Below are positions 18,155 through 26,356 of a stretch of 64,000 nucleotides of DNA, piece by piece; within the stretch, counting starts at the first letter, position 1; each line of letters starts with the position of its first letter. Both the position numbers and the translations under genes were made by a program. The notes under the pieces were generated by a model. The model was not told the DNA's origin. It saw only the letters and a list, made by a program, of their open reading frames with translations, and did no database searches. Source of the stretch: Gemmatimonadota bacterium (GTDB taxonomy: Bacteria > Gemmatimonadota > Gemmatimonadetes > Gemmatimonadales > GWC2-71-9). The stretch spans positions 1-64,000 of the forward strand of contig VGVQ01000007.1 in the NCBI GenBank assembly GCA_016874005.1, read 5' to 3'.

Positions 18155-19393
18155 ATGACTAGCGATCAGCGTGGCATTCGGCTCGCCGTGCTCGTGGCGG
18201 CACTCGGCTACTTCGTCGACATTTACGACCTCCTCCTCTTCAGCATCCTCCGAGTTCGAAGCCTGATCGACTTGGGTGTCGCCGCCGCCGGCACCGCGGG
18301 CGGCGGGCCGGACGTGCTGACGGTCGGGGTCCGGCTGATCAACCTGCAGATGGCGGGCATGCTGGTCGGGGGCGTCCTCTGGGGGATTCTCGCGGACAAT
18401 TTCGGCCGCCGATCGGTCCTGTTCGGCTCGATCATCATGTATTCGCTGGCCAACATCGCGAACGCCTTCGTCCAGACGGTCGATCAATACGCCTGGCTCC
18501 GCTTCATCGCCGGGATCGGGCTGGCCGGTGAACTGGGCGCGGGGATCACCCTGGTCGCGGAAATCATGTCGAAGGAGGGTCGCGGCTGGGGAACCACCTT
18601 GGTTGCGAGCCTCGGCCTGCTTGGAGCCGTGGCCGCGGGGTTGGTCGGCGACCTCTTCCCTTGGCGGACGGCGTATCTGATCGGCGGCGCGCTCGGACTC
18701 TCTCTCTTGGCGCTGCGGATCGGGGTCCGCGAGTCGACGATGTTCGAGCAAACCAAGCGAACCGCCACGAACAAGGGAAATCTGCTGCTGCTGTTCACCG
18801 ATCGAAGTCGATTGGTGCGGTACTTCGGCATCATCCTGGTTGGGGTGCCGCTGTGGTACGTGATGGGAATCCTGGTCACCTTCTCACCCGAGTTGGGCCA
18901 GGCCATCGGGCTGCCCTCGGCGCCCAATCCGGGCCGGGCGGTGCTGTTCGCCTACCTGGGCGCCACGGTCGGAGACCTCGTCTGCGGGTTCTTGAGCCAG
19001 CGTTATCGCAGTCGGCGCCGGGCCATTGCCACCTTTCTGGTCTGCTGCATCGCCGGAGTCGTCGTCTATTACCTGATCGGGGGCCGTTCGTTCACGATGT
19101 TCTATGCGGCCTGCTGCCTGGTGGGCGCGCTCTCGGGCTATTGGGCGGTGCTCGTCACCATGGCGGCGGAGCAGTTCGGGACCAACCTCCGCGGAACGGT
19201 GGCCACGACCGTTCCGAACTTCGTTCGGGCCTCGCTGATTCCCGTCACCTGGCTCTTCCAGGCGTTGAAGACGCCGCTCGGCGTGGCCAACAGTGCGATC
19301 GCCGTGGGAATCGTGGTGTTTCTCACCGCGTTCCTGGCCCTGGCTTCCCTCGACGAGACCTACGGTAAGGATCTCGATTACGTCGAAAGCTGA
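18155..19393 (+). CDS. MFS transporter, metabolite:H+ symporter type
   Basis: The protein has 412 residues from ATG 18155. About 12 transmembrane helices are visible, with motif A after helix 2 (GGVLWGILADNFGRRSVLFGS) and an MHS/sugar-transporter-like start (ALGYFVDIYDLLLFSILR). The family imports carboxylates, shikimate, proline/betaine or aromatic acids with protons. The next gene, 33 nt downstream on the same strand, is a 4-coumarate-CoA-ligase-like enzyme. An aromatic or other carboxylate substrate that is then CoA-activated is therefore a reasonable inference. The last residues (DETYGKDLDYVES) are typical of the family tail. Confidence 0.85.
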   Translation: MTSDQRGIRLAVLVAALGYFVDIYDLLLFSILRVRSLIDLGVAAAGTAGGGPDVLTVGVRLINLQMAGMLVGGVLWGILADNFGRRSVLFGSIIMYSLANIANAFVQTVDQYAWLRFIAGIGLAGELGAGITLVAEIMSKEGRGWGTTLVASLGLLGAVAAGLVGDLFPWRTAYLIGGALGLSLLALRIGVRESTMFEQTKRTATNKGNLLLLFTDRSRLVRYFGIILVGVPLWYVMGILVTFSPELGQAIGLPSAPNPGRAVLFAYLGATVGDLVCGFLSQRYRSRRRAIATFLVCCIAGVVVYYLIGGRSFTMFYAACCLVGALSGYWAVLVTMAAEQFGTNLRGTVATTVPNFVRASLIPVTWLFQALKTPLGVANSAIAVGIVVFLTAFLALASLDETYGKDLDYVES

Positions 19394-19426
19394 AGCGAGC
19401 TTGCCCTGACCGACCGGAGCAAAACG

Positions 19427-20998
19427 GTGATCTACCAAAGCCGCTATCCCGCAATCGCCCTCCCCGATGTCCCGTTGCACCAGGCGATCTTTTCCGCGAT
19501 GGGTCGGGCACCGGACCATCTGGCCATGACCTCGGCCGCGACCGGTGCCACGGTGACCAACGCCGAGTTGATCGACCGAAGCCGTCGGTGCGCTGCCGGG
19601 TTACGGGCCATCGGGTTTTCGGGCGGCGACTGCCTCGCCGTCATCGCGCCCAATTGCCTCGACTACCCGGTCGCCGTTCTCGCCACCTCGGTACTGGGCG
19701 GCCACGCCGCGCTCCCGAATCCGCTCGGCACCACCGAGGAGTTCGCCGGCCAGCTGAGCCGAACCAAGGCTCGGCTCGTGATAACCGTGGCGCCGCTCCT
19801 CGAGCGAGTCGCCCCGGCGGCCCGGGCGGCGGGGATTGCCGACATCGTCGTCATCGGCGACGCCCCCGGCGGGATGAGGACCTTTGCCAGCCTGCTCGCC
19901 AACGCCCCGCTCGACCCGCTCCCGGATGTCGACCCGGGCAGCCTGGTCGCGTTGCCGTTTTCCAGTGGCACCAGCGGCCGCCCCAAGGCCGTGAAGTTGA
20001 CCCACCGTAACCTGATCGCCAACATGCATCAGTTCGCGGTCGGGATGCCCCAGGCGGACGGCTGCCGAGTCCTCGCGGTCCTGCCCTACTTTCACATCTA
20101 CGGCCTGGTCCTCATTCTATTCACCAGCCTCTGGCGAGGGCGCCCCCAGGTGGTGATGCCGCGCTTCGAGCTGGAGGGGTTCCTCGAGACGATCGCGAAA
20201 TACCGGGTGGAACTGGCTCCGTTGGTACCGCCGATCATGGTGGCCCTCGCCAAACACCCGCTGGTGGACCGGTACGACCTCTCCCACCTCCGGTATGTCA
20301 TGACGGGAGCCGCACCGTTGGGCGGCGAAGTCGAGCGCGCGGTTGCAAAGCGGCTCGGTGTCGTGGTCGGCCAGGGCTACGGGATGACCGAGGTGTCTGG
20401 CGCCTCGCACCTCCCCCAACTCGACCCGGCCCTGTTGCGCTCCGGGACGGTGGGCTTCCTGGTCCCGAACATGGAAGCGCGGATCGTCGACCCGACCACC
20501 AGCCAGGACCTTCCCGCCGGCGAGCGGGGAGAACTGTGGCTGCGAGGGCCCAATGTCACCGCCGGTTATCTCGACGACCCGGACGCCACCGCGAAGACGC
20601 TGACCGCCGATGGCTGGCTCAGGAGCGGAGACATCGCGGTCGCCGACTCGGACGGGTATTTCTCCGTGGTCGATCGCCTCAAGGAACTGATCAAGTACAA
20701 GGCCCACCAAGTGGCCCCGGCGGACCTCGAGGCGGTTCTGTTGACCCACCCCGACATCGCCGACGCCGCCGTCATTCCGAGCCCCGACGACGAAGCCGGG
20801 GAGGTCCCCAAGGCGTTCGTGGTTTCTCGGAGTCCGCTGACCGCCGAGGCGGTCATGAGCTACGTCGCCGAACGGGTCTCGCCGATGGACAAAGTTCGCC
20901 GGGTGGAATTCGTCGACTCGATCCCGAAATCTCCATCCGGGAAGATCCTCCGTCGGGTACTGGTCGAGCAGGAACGGCGGCGGCACGGCGCGGCCTGA
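19427..20998 (+). CDS. AMP-forming CoA ligase, 4-coumarate-CoA-ligase-like
   Basis: The 523-residue enzyme starts at GTG with CGGAG 7 nt upstream. It carries the full ANL-superfamily signature: P-loop FSSGTSGRPKAVKLTHRN, YGMTEVSGASH, DGWLRSGDIA, the hinge RLKELIKYKAHQVAP and the catalytic Lys in PKSPSGKILRR. The enzyme adenylates a carboxylate with ATP and transfers it to CoA. Similarity in the hinge (KELIKYKAHQVAPADLE) is to plant 4CL and luciferase-like ligases, so an aromatic or medium-chain acid is likely. It probably forms a pathway with the preceding symporter. Confidence 0.9.
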   Translation: MIYQSRYPAIALPDVPLHQAIFSAMGRAPDHLAMTSAATGATVTNAELIDRSRRCAAGLRAIGFSGGDCLAVIAPNCLDYPVAVLATSVLGGHAALPNPLGTTEEFAGQLSRTKARLVITVAPLLERVAPAARAAGIADIVVIGDAPGGMRTFASLLANAPLDPLPDVDPGSLVALPFSSGTSGRPKAVKLTHRNLIANMHQFAVGMPQADGCRVLAVLPYFHIYGLVLILFTSLWRGRPQVVMPRFELEGFLETIAKYRVELAPLVPPIMVALAKHPLVDRYDLSHLRYVMTGAAPLGGEVERAVAKRLGVVVGQGYGMTEVSGASHLPQLDPALLRSGTVGFLVPNMEARIVDPTTSQDLPAGERGELWLRGPNVTAGYLDDPDATAKTLTADGWLRSGDIAVADSDGYFSVVDRLKELIKYKAHQVAPADLEAVLLTHPDIADAAVIPSPDDEAGEVPKAFVVSRSPLTAEAVMSYVAERVSPMDKVRRVEFVDSIPKSPSGKILRRVLVEQERRRHGAA

Positions 20999-21033
20999 GT
21001 CCACCTTATCCACTCGCTTCCGAGGGTCTTTCG

Positions 21034-21381
21034 ATGCCGATCATCGATTGGGCTTACCTTCGCCCCGGTTGAATCACCTGCAAGCGAACGCAAGGGTTCC
21101 TTGCGAAGAGTAAGACAACCGTCGCGACGACCGTCGACGCCAAGAAACGGACCATTCCCGGCAAGGACGCGCTCAAGGTCCTGGATGGGGTGGACCACCT
21201 CTACGCGGCCAAGGGCAAGAAGGTGGCGCACCTGGATCTCACGACCGGCAACGCCACTCGTGCCGAGATCGCAGCGCTGATCATCGGTCCGAGCGGCAAT
21301 CTCCGGGCGCCGACCGTTCGGACGGGGCGCACGGTGTTGGTGGGGTTCGACGAGGGGACCTACGCCAAGATCGTGAAGTAG
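21034..21381 (+). CDS. selenocysteine-containing ArsC/Spx-like thioredoxin-fold protein
   Basis: An ATG at 21034 with GAGGG 7 nt upstream opens MPIIDWAYLRPG, then an in-frame UGA (21070-21072). The same frame continues for 102 codons to TAG. Read as Sec, the protein has 115 residues with U13-I-T-C16 followed by KRTQGFL. This aligns with the CxxC and following helix of Spx/ArsC proteins (for example CTSCRKARAWL of Spx). The C-terminal part (GVDHLYAAKGKKVAHLDL) fits the fold. A hairpin with a G-starting loop lies about 23 nt after the UGA, as expected of a bacterial SECIS. An ArsC family with Sec-containing members is known. The role is probably redox. Without Sec reading only the 63-codon tail from 21190 would be called. 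It lies 35 nt after the CoA ligase. Confidence 0.85.
21089..21105 (+). promoter_or_regulatory. bacterial SECIS-like hairpin
   Basis: CGCAAGG (21089-21095) pairs perfectly with CCTTGCG (21099-21105) around the loop GUU. The loop begins 23 nt after the last base of the UGA at 21070-21072. Bacterial SECIS elements are short stem-loops inside the coding region, with the apical loop roughly 16-37 nt downstream of UGA and a G at the start of the loop, recognised by SelB. This matches in position and form. Confidence 0.75.
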
Positions 21382-21382
21382 C

Positions 21383-21877
21383 TCAGAGCTGGCGGATGGT
21401 CGTGGCAAGCTGGCCGACGTGCCGATAGGCATGTTCGGCGGCGTGGAAGAGACACCCGATCACGGTCGTCGGCAGCTGGGCCCGCCCGATGGCTCGTGGT
21501 TCGGTGAGGCTCGCGGTCGCGGTCGCCTCGAGTTGGACCAGGCCGGCTTGAAGCACCGCTTTGGCCCGCGCCAGTAGCTCGGCCACCGAGGCGGCCGGAT
21601 CGTCGTGCGATTCCGCGGTGAGGCGGGCCTTCTGCTCATCGCTGAGCTGCTCGCCCCGCGCGTAGCTCATCAGCCGATCGGTTGAGCCGGCCAAGTGCTT
21701 TAGGTGCCAACCGATCGACGCCGCCCCACCCGGCTTGGTCCACAGCGCGTCGGCGGGAATCAATGGTGCCAGCCGGTCCAACTCCTCGCGGCTGTGCAGC
21801 AGGGAATGGGCCGCCGGCTGCAACATCGGATCGATACCGGGGACTGGACCGCGCAGCCAAGAATCCGGGTGCGTCAT
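21383..21877 (-). CDS. DinB-family (DUF664-like) metal-dependent protein
   Basis: The 164-residue four-helix-bundle protein carries the spaced histidines of DinB/YfiT proteins: one in IGWHLKHLAGS (about residues 55-65) and two in LFHAAEHAYRHVGQL near the C-terminus. These would bind a divalent metal. Members include bacillithiol or mycothiol S-transferases and many uncharacterised proteins. The stop is 1 nt from the selenoprotein stop (convergent). The upstream gene (PLP lyase) is encoded just after it on the same strand with a 4-nt overlap, so the lyase is the downstream partner in one transcript or vice versa. Confidence 0.82.
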   Translation of the reverse strand: MTHPDSWLRGPVPGIDPMLQPAAHSLLHSREELDRLAPLIPADALWTKPGGAASIGWHLKHLAGSTDRLMSYARGEQLSDEQKARLTAESHDDPAASVAELLARAKAVLQAGLVQLEATATASLTEPRAIGRAQLPTTVIGCLFHAAEHAYRHVGQLATTIRQL

Positions 21878-22824
21878 GACGGAAGTTCGCCTTTCAGGAT
21901 TGTGGTGAAACGGTCGCTATCGATGTTGCCACCAGAGACGATCGCGACGACCCGTTGGCCGGAGTATCGACCTTGCCGGGCGGCCGCGAGCGCGAGGGCT
22001 CCGGCGCCTTCGGCGACCAAGCGGGCGCGCTCGGCCAACACCCGCACGGCGGCGGCCGTGTCGGCCAGCGTCGCGGTCTCCGCGCCCGCGAGCAGCCGGC
22101 GGGCCAGCGGCCACATCTCGGGCAGGACCGATTTCCCTCCGGCCCCGTCGACGAAACTGGGCCGGTAATCGATGCCGCGCGGTTCGCCGGCGGACCACGA
22201 GGCGGCAAGCGGCGCCGCCGTCTCCGGTTCCACCGCGACCACCCGGGCCCGCGACCCAGCGGCCGCCAGGCCCGCGGCCACCCCGCAACTGAGCCCACCC
22301 CCGCCGAACGGGGCCAGCACGACGTCGACGTTAGGCAGGTCTGCCGCGATCTCCCAACCGATCGTGGCGTTGCCGGCGATCACGGCCGGGTCGGACACCG
22401 GGTGCACGAACAGGCCGTCGGCGCCCTCGAAGCGGCGATCCTGCAAGACCCGCCACCACCGGTCGAACGGCACTTTGTGGATCTTGGCGCCCAGCCGTTG
22501 GATCGCGGCGATCTTGGTGGTCGGGGCATGGTCGGGCACGACGACCGTGCACGGAATTCCCCGCGCCCGAGCGCACCAGGCCACGCCCTGGGCCATGTTC
22601 CCCGCGCTCGCGGTGACGACGCCGCTAGCCAGGGCCCCGGGGTCGGCGGCGCCCAGCGCGTTCCCCGCCCCCCGGATCTTGAACGATCCGATCGGCTGGA
22701 GCGACTCCAGCTTGAGCCAGACCTCGCCGGAGCCGTCGTCGAAGCGAATCAGCGGCGTTCTGACCGCCAGGTCGGCGAGCCGCCCGGCGGCCGCCAGGAC
22801 GCCGTCCCGGGTGGGCTCGACCAC
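21874..22824 (-). CDS. threonine/serine dehydratase-like PLP enzyme
   Basis: The 316-residue fold-type II PLP protein has the cofactor Lys in PIGSFKIRGAGNAL, the SAGNMAQG phosphate-side motif, and a Gly-rich phosphate-binding loop (VLAPFGGGGLSCG). This is the arrangement of threonine dehydratase, serine racemase or related ammonia-lyases without an ACT domain. It would deaminate Thr/Ser or act as a racemase or threo-hydroxyaspartate dehydratase; the sequence does not decide. It starts at GTG 4 nt after the S9 peptidase stop, and its stop overlaps the DinB start (ATGA). The RBS abuts the start and is poorly spaced. Confidence 0.87.
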   Translation of the reverse strand: MVEPTRDGVLAAAGRLADLAVRTPLIRFDDGSGEVWLKLESLQPIGSFKIRGAGNALGAADPGALASGVVTASAGNMAQGVAWCARARGIPCTVVVPDHAPTTKIAAIQRLGAKIHKVPFDRWWRVLQDRRFEGADGLFVHPVSDPAVIAGNATIGWEIAADLPNVDVVLAPFGGGGLSCGVAAGLAAAGSRARVVAVEPETAAPLAASWSAGEPRGIDYRPSFVDGAGGKSVLPEMWPLARRLLAGAETATLADTAAAVRVLAERARLVAEGAGALALAAARQGRYSGQRVVAIVSGGNIDSDRFTTILKGELPS

Positions 22825-22827
22825 TCC

Positions 22828-24861
22828 CTAACGACCGCCTGCGTTGGCGTCCGCCGTTTCTTCCACCGGGATCGGGATATCCTCGCCCCACAGGTACTTC
22901 CCGAACCACGACCAGTTGTGCCATACGGCGGCCAATTGCTCCTTCGGCTTGTTGATCCCGTGACCGAACCCCTTGTAAATGATCAACTCGGTCGCGACGC
23001 CCTGGTCCTGAAGGCCCTGGTACAGTTCGTAGGCGTTCTGGGTCGGCACCCGCTGATCGAACTGACCGTGCTGAATCAGGGTTGGGGTCCGAGCCCGTCG
23101 GATGGTCGTCATCGGCGAGGTCTTGAGGTAGATCGCCGGATCGTCCCAGGGGGTGGCCTTGAGGTATTGGCGGGTGAACGGGTGAATGTCGGTGCTGACA
23201 TAGTACGTCACCCAGTTCGAGATCCCGGCCCCGACCGAGATCGCCTTGAATCGGTTGGTGTTCGTGGTCAGGAACGCCGAGATGTACCCGCCCTGACTCC
23301 ACCCCATCGCGCCCATGCGCGCCGAGTCGGCGACGCCCTCCTTGATGAGAAAATCCACCCCCGACATCACGTCCCACATGTCGCCGACACCCAGGTTGCG
23401 AACGTTGAGCGAGCGAAAGGCCTCTCCGTAGCCGGCCGACCCCCGGTAGTTGGGCCGGAGCACCACCGCCCCCTTCGCGACCCATTGGGGAATCGGATAG
23501 ACGTAGAACGGCACCGGCTGCGGGAAGTCGATCCCGGTCGGTCCGCCGTGGATCACCACGAGCAAGGGGTATCGCTTCGACGGGTCGTAATCGCGGGGCT
23601 TGTGGAGCACGCCTTCGATCACCGTTCCGTCGCGGCTTGGCCAGCTGACGACTTCGCTGGAACCCAGTTCCCAACCGGCGATCTGAGCGGTGAGGTCGGT
23701 CGCCCGGGTCGGCTCACCGCCGAGCATGTCCACCTGCCACAGTTCGGAGAGCGTCATCGAGTTGGCTTGAGCCGTCACCACGGCCGTCCGACCGTCCGCG
23801 GCGAAGTCGATACCCTGAACGAAGCCAAGCCCCTCGCGGCCGGGGATGACGTCTCCACCATCCGGATCGACGCGGTAGACGTGTCGCTCGGTCCGGTCGA
23901 ACCCGACGAACCAGAGACCCTGCGCGGTCCACGACAAGTTGCCAATCTGCTCGTCGAAGCCAGTCGCCAGGCGGGTGGGTGGACCGCCCGTCGCGGGGAC
24001 CTTCATCAGCTGATTGTTCCTGAAGAAATTGGCGGTCGTATCCCCGGCGTTGGTCGTGAAGGCGACCCACTGGCCGTCCGGCGACCACACCGGCCCGCCG
24101 TCGAAGCCCGGCCGGTTGATCAACGGGATGACCGTCCGATCCGCCACCGTCACGATCGAGATATCCGCGGTCGACGCACTGGTCACCAGCGGATCGCGGC
24201 GATGCTCGTAGGCAATGCGATCGCCTTGCGGCGACCAGGCGAACCCGCTCACCGTGCCCGCGCCAGCGTCGGTCAGCCGAGCCGGCTTGGGCAACGAAGC
24301 CGAATCGCCGACCCAGCGGGTTGGGTCGGCGTCGACGACCCAGAGGTGACTCCGGCGGTATTCGGTGTCCTCGATGGCCCATTCGCCGTAGAGGGACTTG
24401 AGCTTCTTGACCTGGTCACTCTCCGGTTCGAGCGCGAGCAGCGCGATCCGGCCCCCGGCCGGCGACCATCGGAAGTCGGCGACCCCGTCCACCAACGAGG
24501 TGACCTTGATGGCCTCTCCCCCCGCGGCCCGCATCACGTAGAGCTGTTGCTTATCGCCCCGGTCGGCCAGGAAGCCGAGCCATCGGCCGTCCGCCGACCA
24601 CCGCGGGGAGGTGCTGCTTCCTTTCGCGGTCCTGGTCAACTGAATCGCGCCATCGCCCTGGCGCCATAACCACACCTCGGTGTCGAAGCGGTTCTCCTTC
24701 CAGTCGGTGCCGCGGACCGTGTACGCGATCGCCCGGCCGTCGGGCGAAATCGCCGCCGCGCCGACGGCGGCCAGGTCGATCACCTGGCGGAACGACGGTC
24801 CGGGGACCTGGGCCTCGACCTGGGTCACGGCCAAGACGACGAGCCAGGCGACGTTCCTCAT
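22828..24861 (-). CDS. exported S9 family peptidase
   Basis: The 677-residue protein begins with a short signal peptide (MRNVAWLVVLAVTQVEAQ) and GGAG 5 nt before the ATG. The propeller (about 25-400) contains several SPDG/SPxGG motifs. The hydrolase domain has Ser in MGWSQGGYIS, Asp in GQFDQRVP and His in GFGHGINKP. VIHGGPTGIDFP is the oxyanion-hole segment. It is the third exported S9 enzyme of the window and belongs to the acylaminoacyl-peptidase-like group. Its start overlaps the stop of the preceding serine hydrolase gene by 4 nt, so the two are translationally coupled. Confidence 0.9.
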   Translation of the reverse strand: MRNVAWLVVLAVTQVEAQVPGPSFRQVIDLAAVGAAAISPDGRAIAYTVRGTDWKENRFDTEVWLWRQGDGAIQLTRTAKGSSTSPRWSADGRWLGFLADRGDKQQLYVMRAAGGEAIKVTSLVDGVADFRWSPAGGRIALLALEPESDQVKKLKSLYGEWAIEDTEYRRSHLWVVDADPTRWVGDSASLPKPARLTDAGAGTVSGFAWSPQGDRIAYEHRRDPLVTSASTADISIVTVADRTVIPLINRPGFDGGPVWSPDGQWVAFTTNAGDTTANFFRNNQLMKVPATGGPPTRLATGFDEQIGNLSWTAQGLWFVGFDRTERHVYRVDPDGGDVIPGREGLGFVQGIDFAADGRTAVVTAQANSMTLSELWQVDMLGGEPTRATDLTAQIAGWELGSSEVVSWPSRDGTVIEGVLHKPRDYDPSKRYPLLVVIHGGPTGIDFPQPVPFYVYPIPQWVAKGAVVLRPNYRGSAGYGEAFRSLNVRNLGVGDMWDVMSGVDFLIKEGVADSARMGAMGWSQGGYISAFLTTNTNRFKAISVGAGISNWVTYYVSTDIHPFTRQYLKATPWDDPAIYLKTSPMTTIRRARTPTLIQHGQFDQRVPTQNAYELYQGLQDQGVATELIIYKGFGHGINKPKEQLAAVWHNWSWFGKYLWGEDIPIPVEETADANAGGR

Positions 24862-26315
24862 TTGCGCTCCTTCCGCACCATCCGAAGACCCCCAATCGCG
24901 ATCGCCGTCACCGTCCCCTCGGCGTCACGAACCGTGGCGAACACGTTGCCGTTGTCGAGACTGATCAGGGTATCCAGCGCGGTGAACGCCAACTCGCCCT
25001 GACTCCCACGGCCGACCAGATCCGCGGTGAGCCGGCTACCCTCACGGCTGATCTTGAACTCGAACTGGAACGCCTCGCCCTTCAACTCGTAGCTGCCGGC
25101 AACCTTGTCGAGAGCCGCGGTATCCATCGCCAGCACCGTGATCTCCTTGGGCCCGAAGTCCGGCCACTGGTAGACGGCGGCGATTCCCTGGAGGATCTCG
25201 GAGATCAGGTCACCTCCCTGCTCCCCGTTCGCCATCACCGCCGCGCCCTGCCCGGTCTCTGGGAAATAGAGCAGCTCCGCCTTGAATCCCTCGTTCGACC
25301 CGCCATGACTGAACCGGAATGCGCTCCTGGTTCCTTGCAGCATCGGTCCCAAACCGGACGATTCTTTCTGTTTCGTGAGCATCTCGCGGGCCATGTCGCG
25401 ACCGAGCAGGCCACCCTCGGCGTTTCGTCGCGACGCCGCGATCGCCATGGCCCATTTGAGCAGGTCGGTTGGCGTGGTCCAGAGGCCCGCGGCCGCCAAC
25501 TCGGGGTAGACGTGGGCCCGGCCCGGGATGACGCTGCCATCGGCACCGTGCCCGGCCGCGGCCACGCTCTCGAGGGCCGCGGGCAACGGCTGGTCATACC
25601 CGCTGTTGTTCATTCCGGCCGGATCGAGCACCAGCCGTTTCGCCGTCGCCTCGAACGGCTCCTTGGTCACGTCCATGACCACCAACTGCATCACGGTCGT
25701 GCCGCCACCGGAATACCGCCATCGCGAGCCCGGCACGGTATCGACTCGGACCGGGCCGGTATTCGCCGGCCGCCGGCCGTCGAGAATCTCGGGCACCGTC
25801 GGAATCGAGTCGCCCGGCCGATAACCCGGAAACCCGTGGACCGTCAGGCCCGCGCTGTGAGAAGCCAGACGCCGCAGCGTCACCTTGTGCTCGCTGGTGA
25901 ACCGGTTCTCCGGGACTTTCCAACTGGTGAGGTAGCTGTTGACGTCCTGATCGAGGTTGAGCACCCCTTGCTCGACCAGCCGCAGCATCGCGGTGGCGGC
26001 GACCGGCTTGCTGATCGACGCCGCCTGGAAGCGAGTGGACGGGGTAACCGAGTCCGGCCGGTCCGCGGCGGCCAGTCCGAAGCCCCGCGCCCACACCAGG
26101 CGCCCGCTGTCCACCACCGCGATCGAAACCCCGGGCACCTTGTACCTCGCCATCCGATCGACGAGTCGATACGGACTGGGAGTCGTTCCCGCGACCCGCA
26201 CCGGCGACCACAGTTCCGCCGCGACCCGATCGGCCGCGCGCTGGGCGAGCTCGTCCGCGGAGGGTGCCCGGGCGCACCCGGCCAACGCCAGCAACGACCA
26301 AAACCGAGCTCTCAT
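24858..26315 (-). CDS. beta-lactamase-fold serine hydrolase, lipoprotein
   Basis: ATG 26315 (CGGAG 7 nt upstream) gives 485 residues; the longer open frame upstream is not supported. The N-terminus MRARFWSLLALAGC has a lipobox, so the protein is probably a lipoprotein. The Beta-lactamase/class C-like domain has the SxxK motif ASISKP (about residue 97) and a YSG motif (RWRYSGGG) in place of YxN. A C-terminal lipocalin-like beta domain follows (about 380-485). Relatives include D-aminopeptidases, esterases and PBP-like proteins such as EstB. It is coupled to the downstream S9 peptidase, so a peptide substrate is plausible. Confidence 0.86.
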   Translation of the reverse strand: MRARFWSLLALAGCARAPSADELAQRAADRVAAELWSPVRVAGTTPSPYRLVDRMARYKVPGVSIAVVDSGRLVWARGFGLAAADRPDSVTPSTRFQAASISKPVAATAMLRLVEQGVLNLDQDVNSYLTSWKVPENRFTSEHKVTLRRLASHSAGLTVHGFPGYRPGDSIPTVPEILDGRRPANTGPVRVDTVPGSRWRYSGGGTTVMQLVVMDVTKEPFEATAKRLVLDPAGMNNSGYDQPLPAALESVAAAGHGADGSVIPGRAHVYPELAAAGLWTTPTDLLKWAMAIAASRRNAEGGLLGRDMAREMLTKQKESSGLGPMLQGTRSAFRFSHGGSNEGFKAELLYFPETGQGAAVMANGEQGGDLISEILQGIAAVYQWPDFGPKEITVLAMDTAALDKVAGSYELKGEAFQFEFKISREGSRLTADLVGRGSQGELAFTALDTLISLDNGNVFATVRDAEGTVTAIAIGGLRMVRKERK

Positions 26316-26356
26316 CGCAATGCTCCGCGGAACGAAAGGATGCCTGACCTGAGAAG

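Noticed and set aside
21955-24669. 904-codon plus-strand frame antisense to the PLP enzyme and S9 peptidase
   Set aside because: Repetitive His/Arg/Asp/Val composition without domain signatures; the opposite strand encodes recognisable enzymes.
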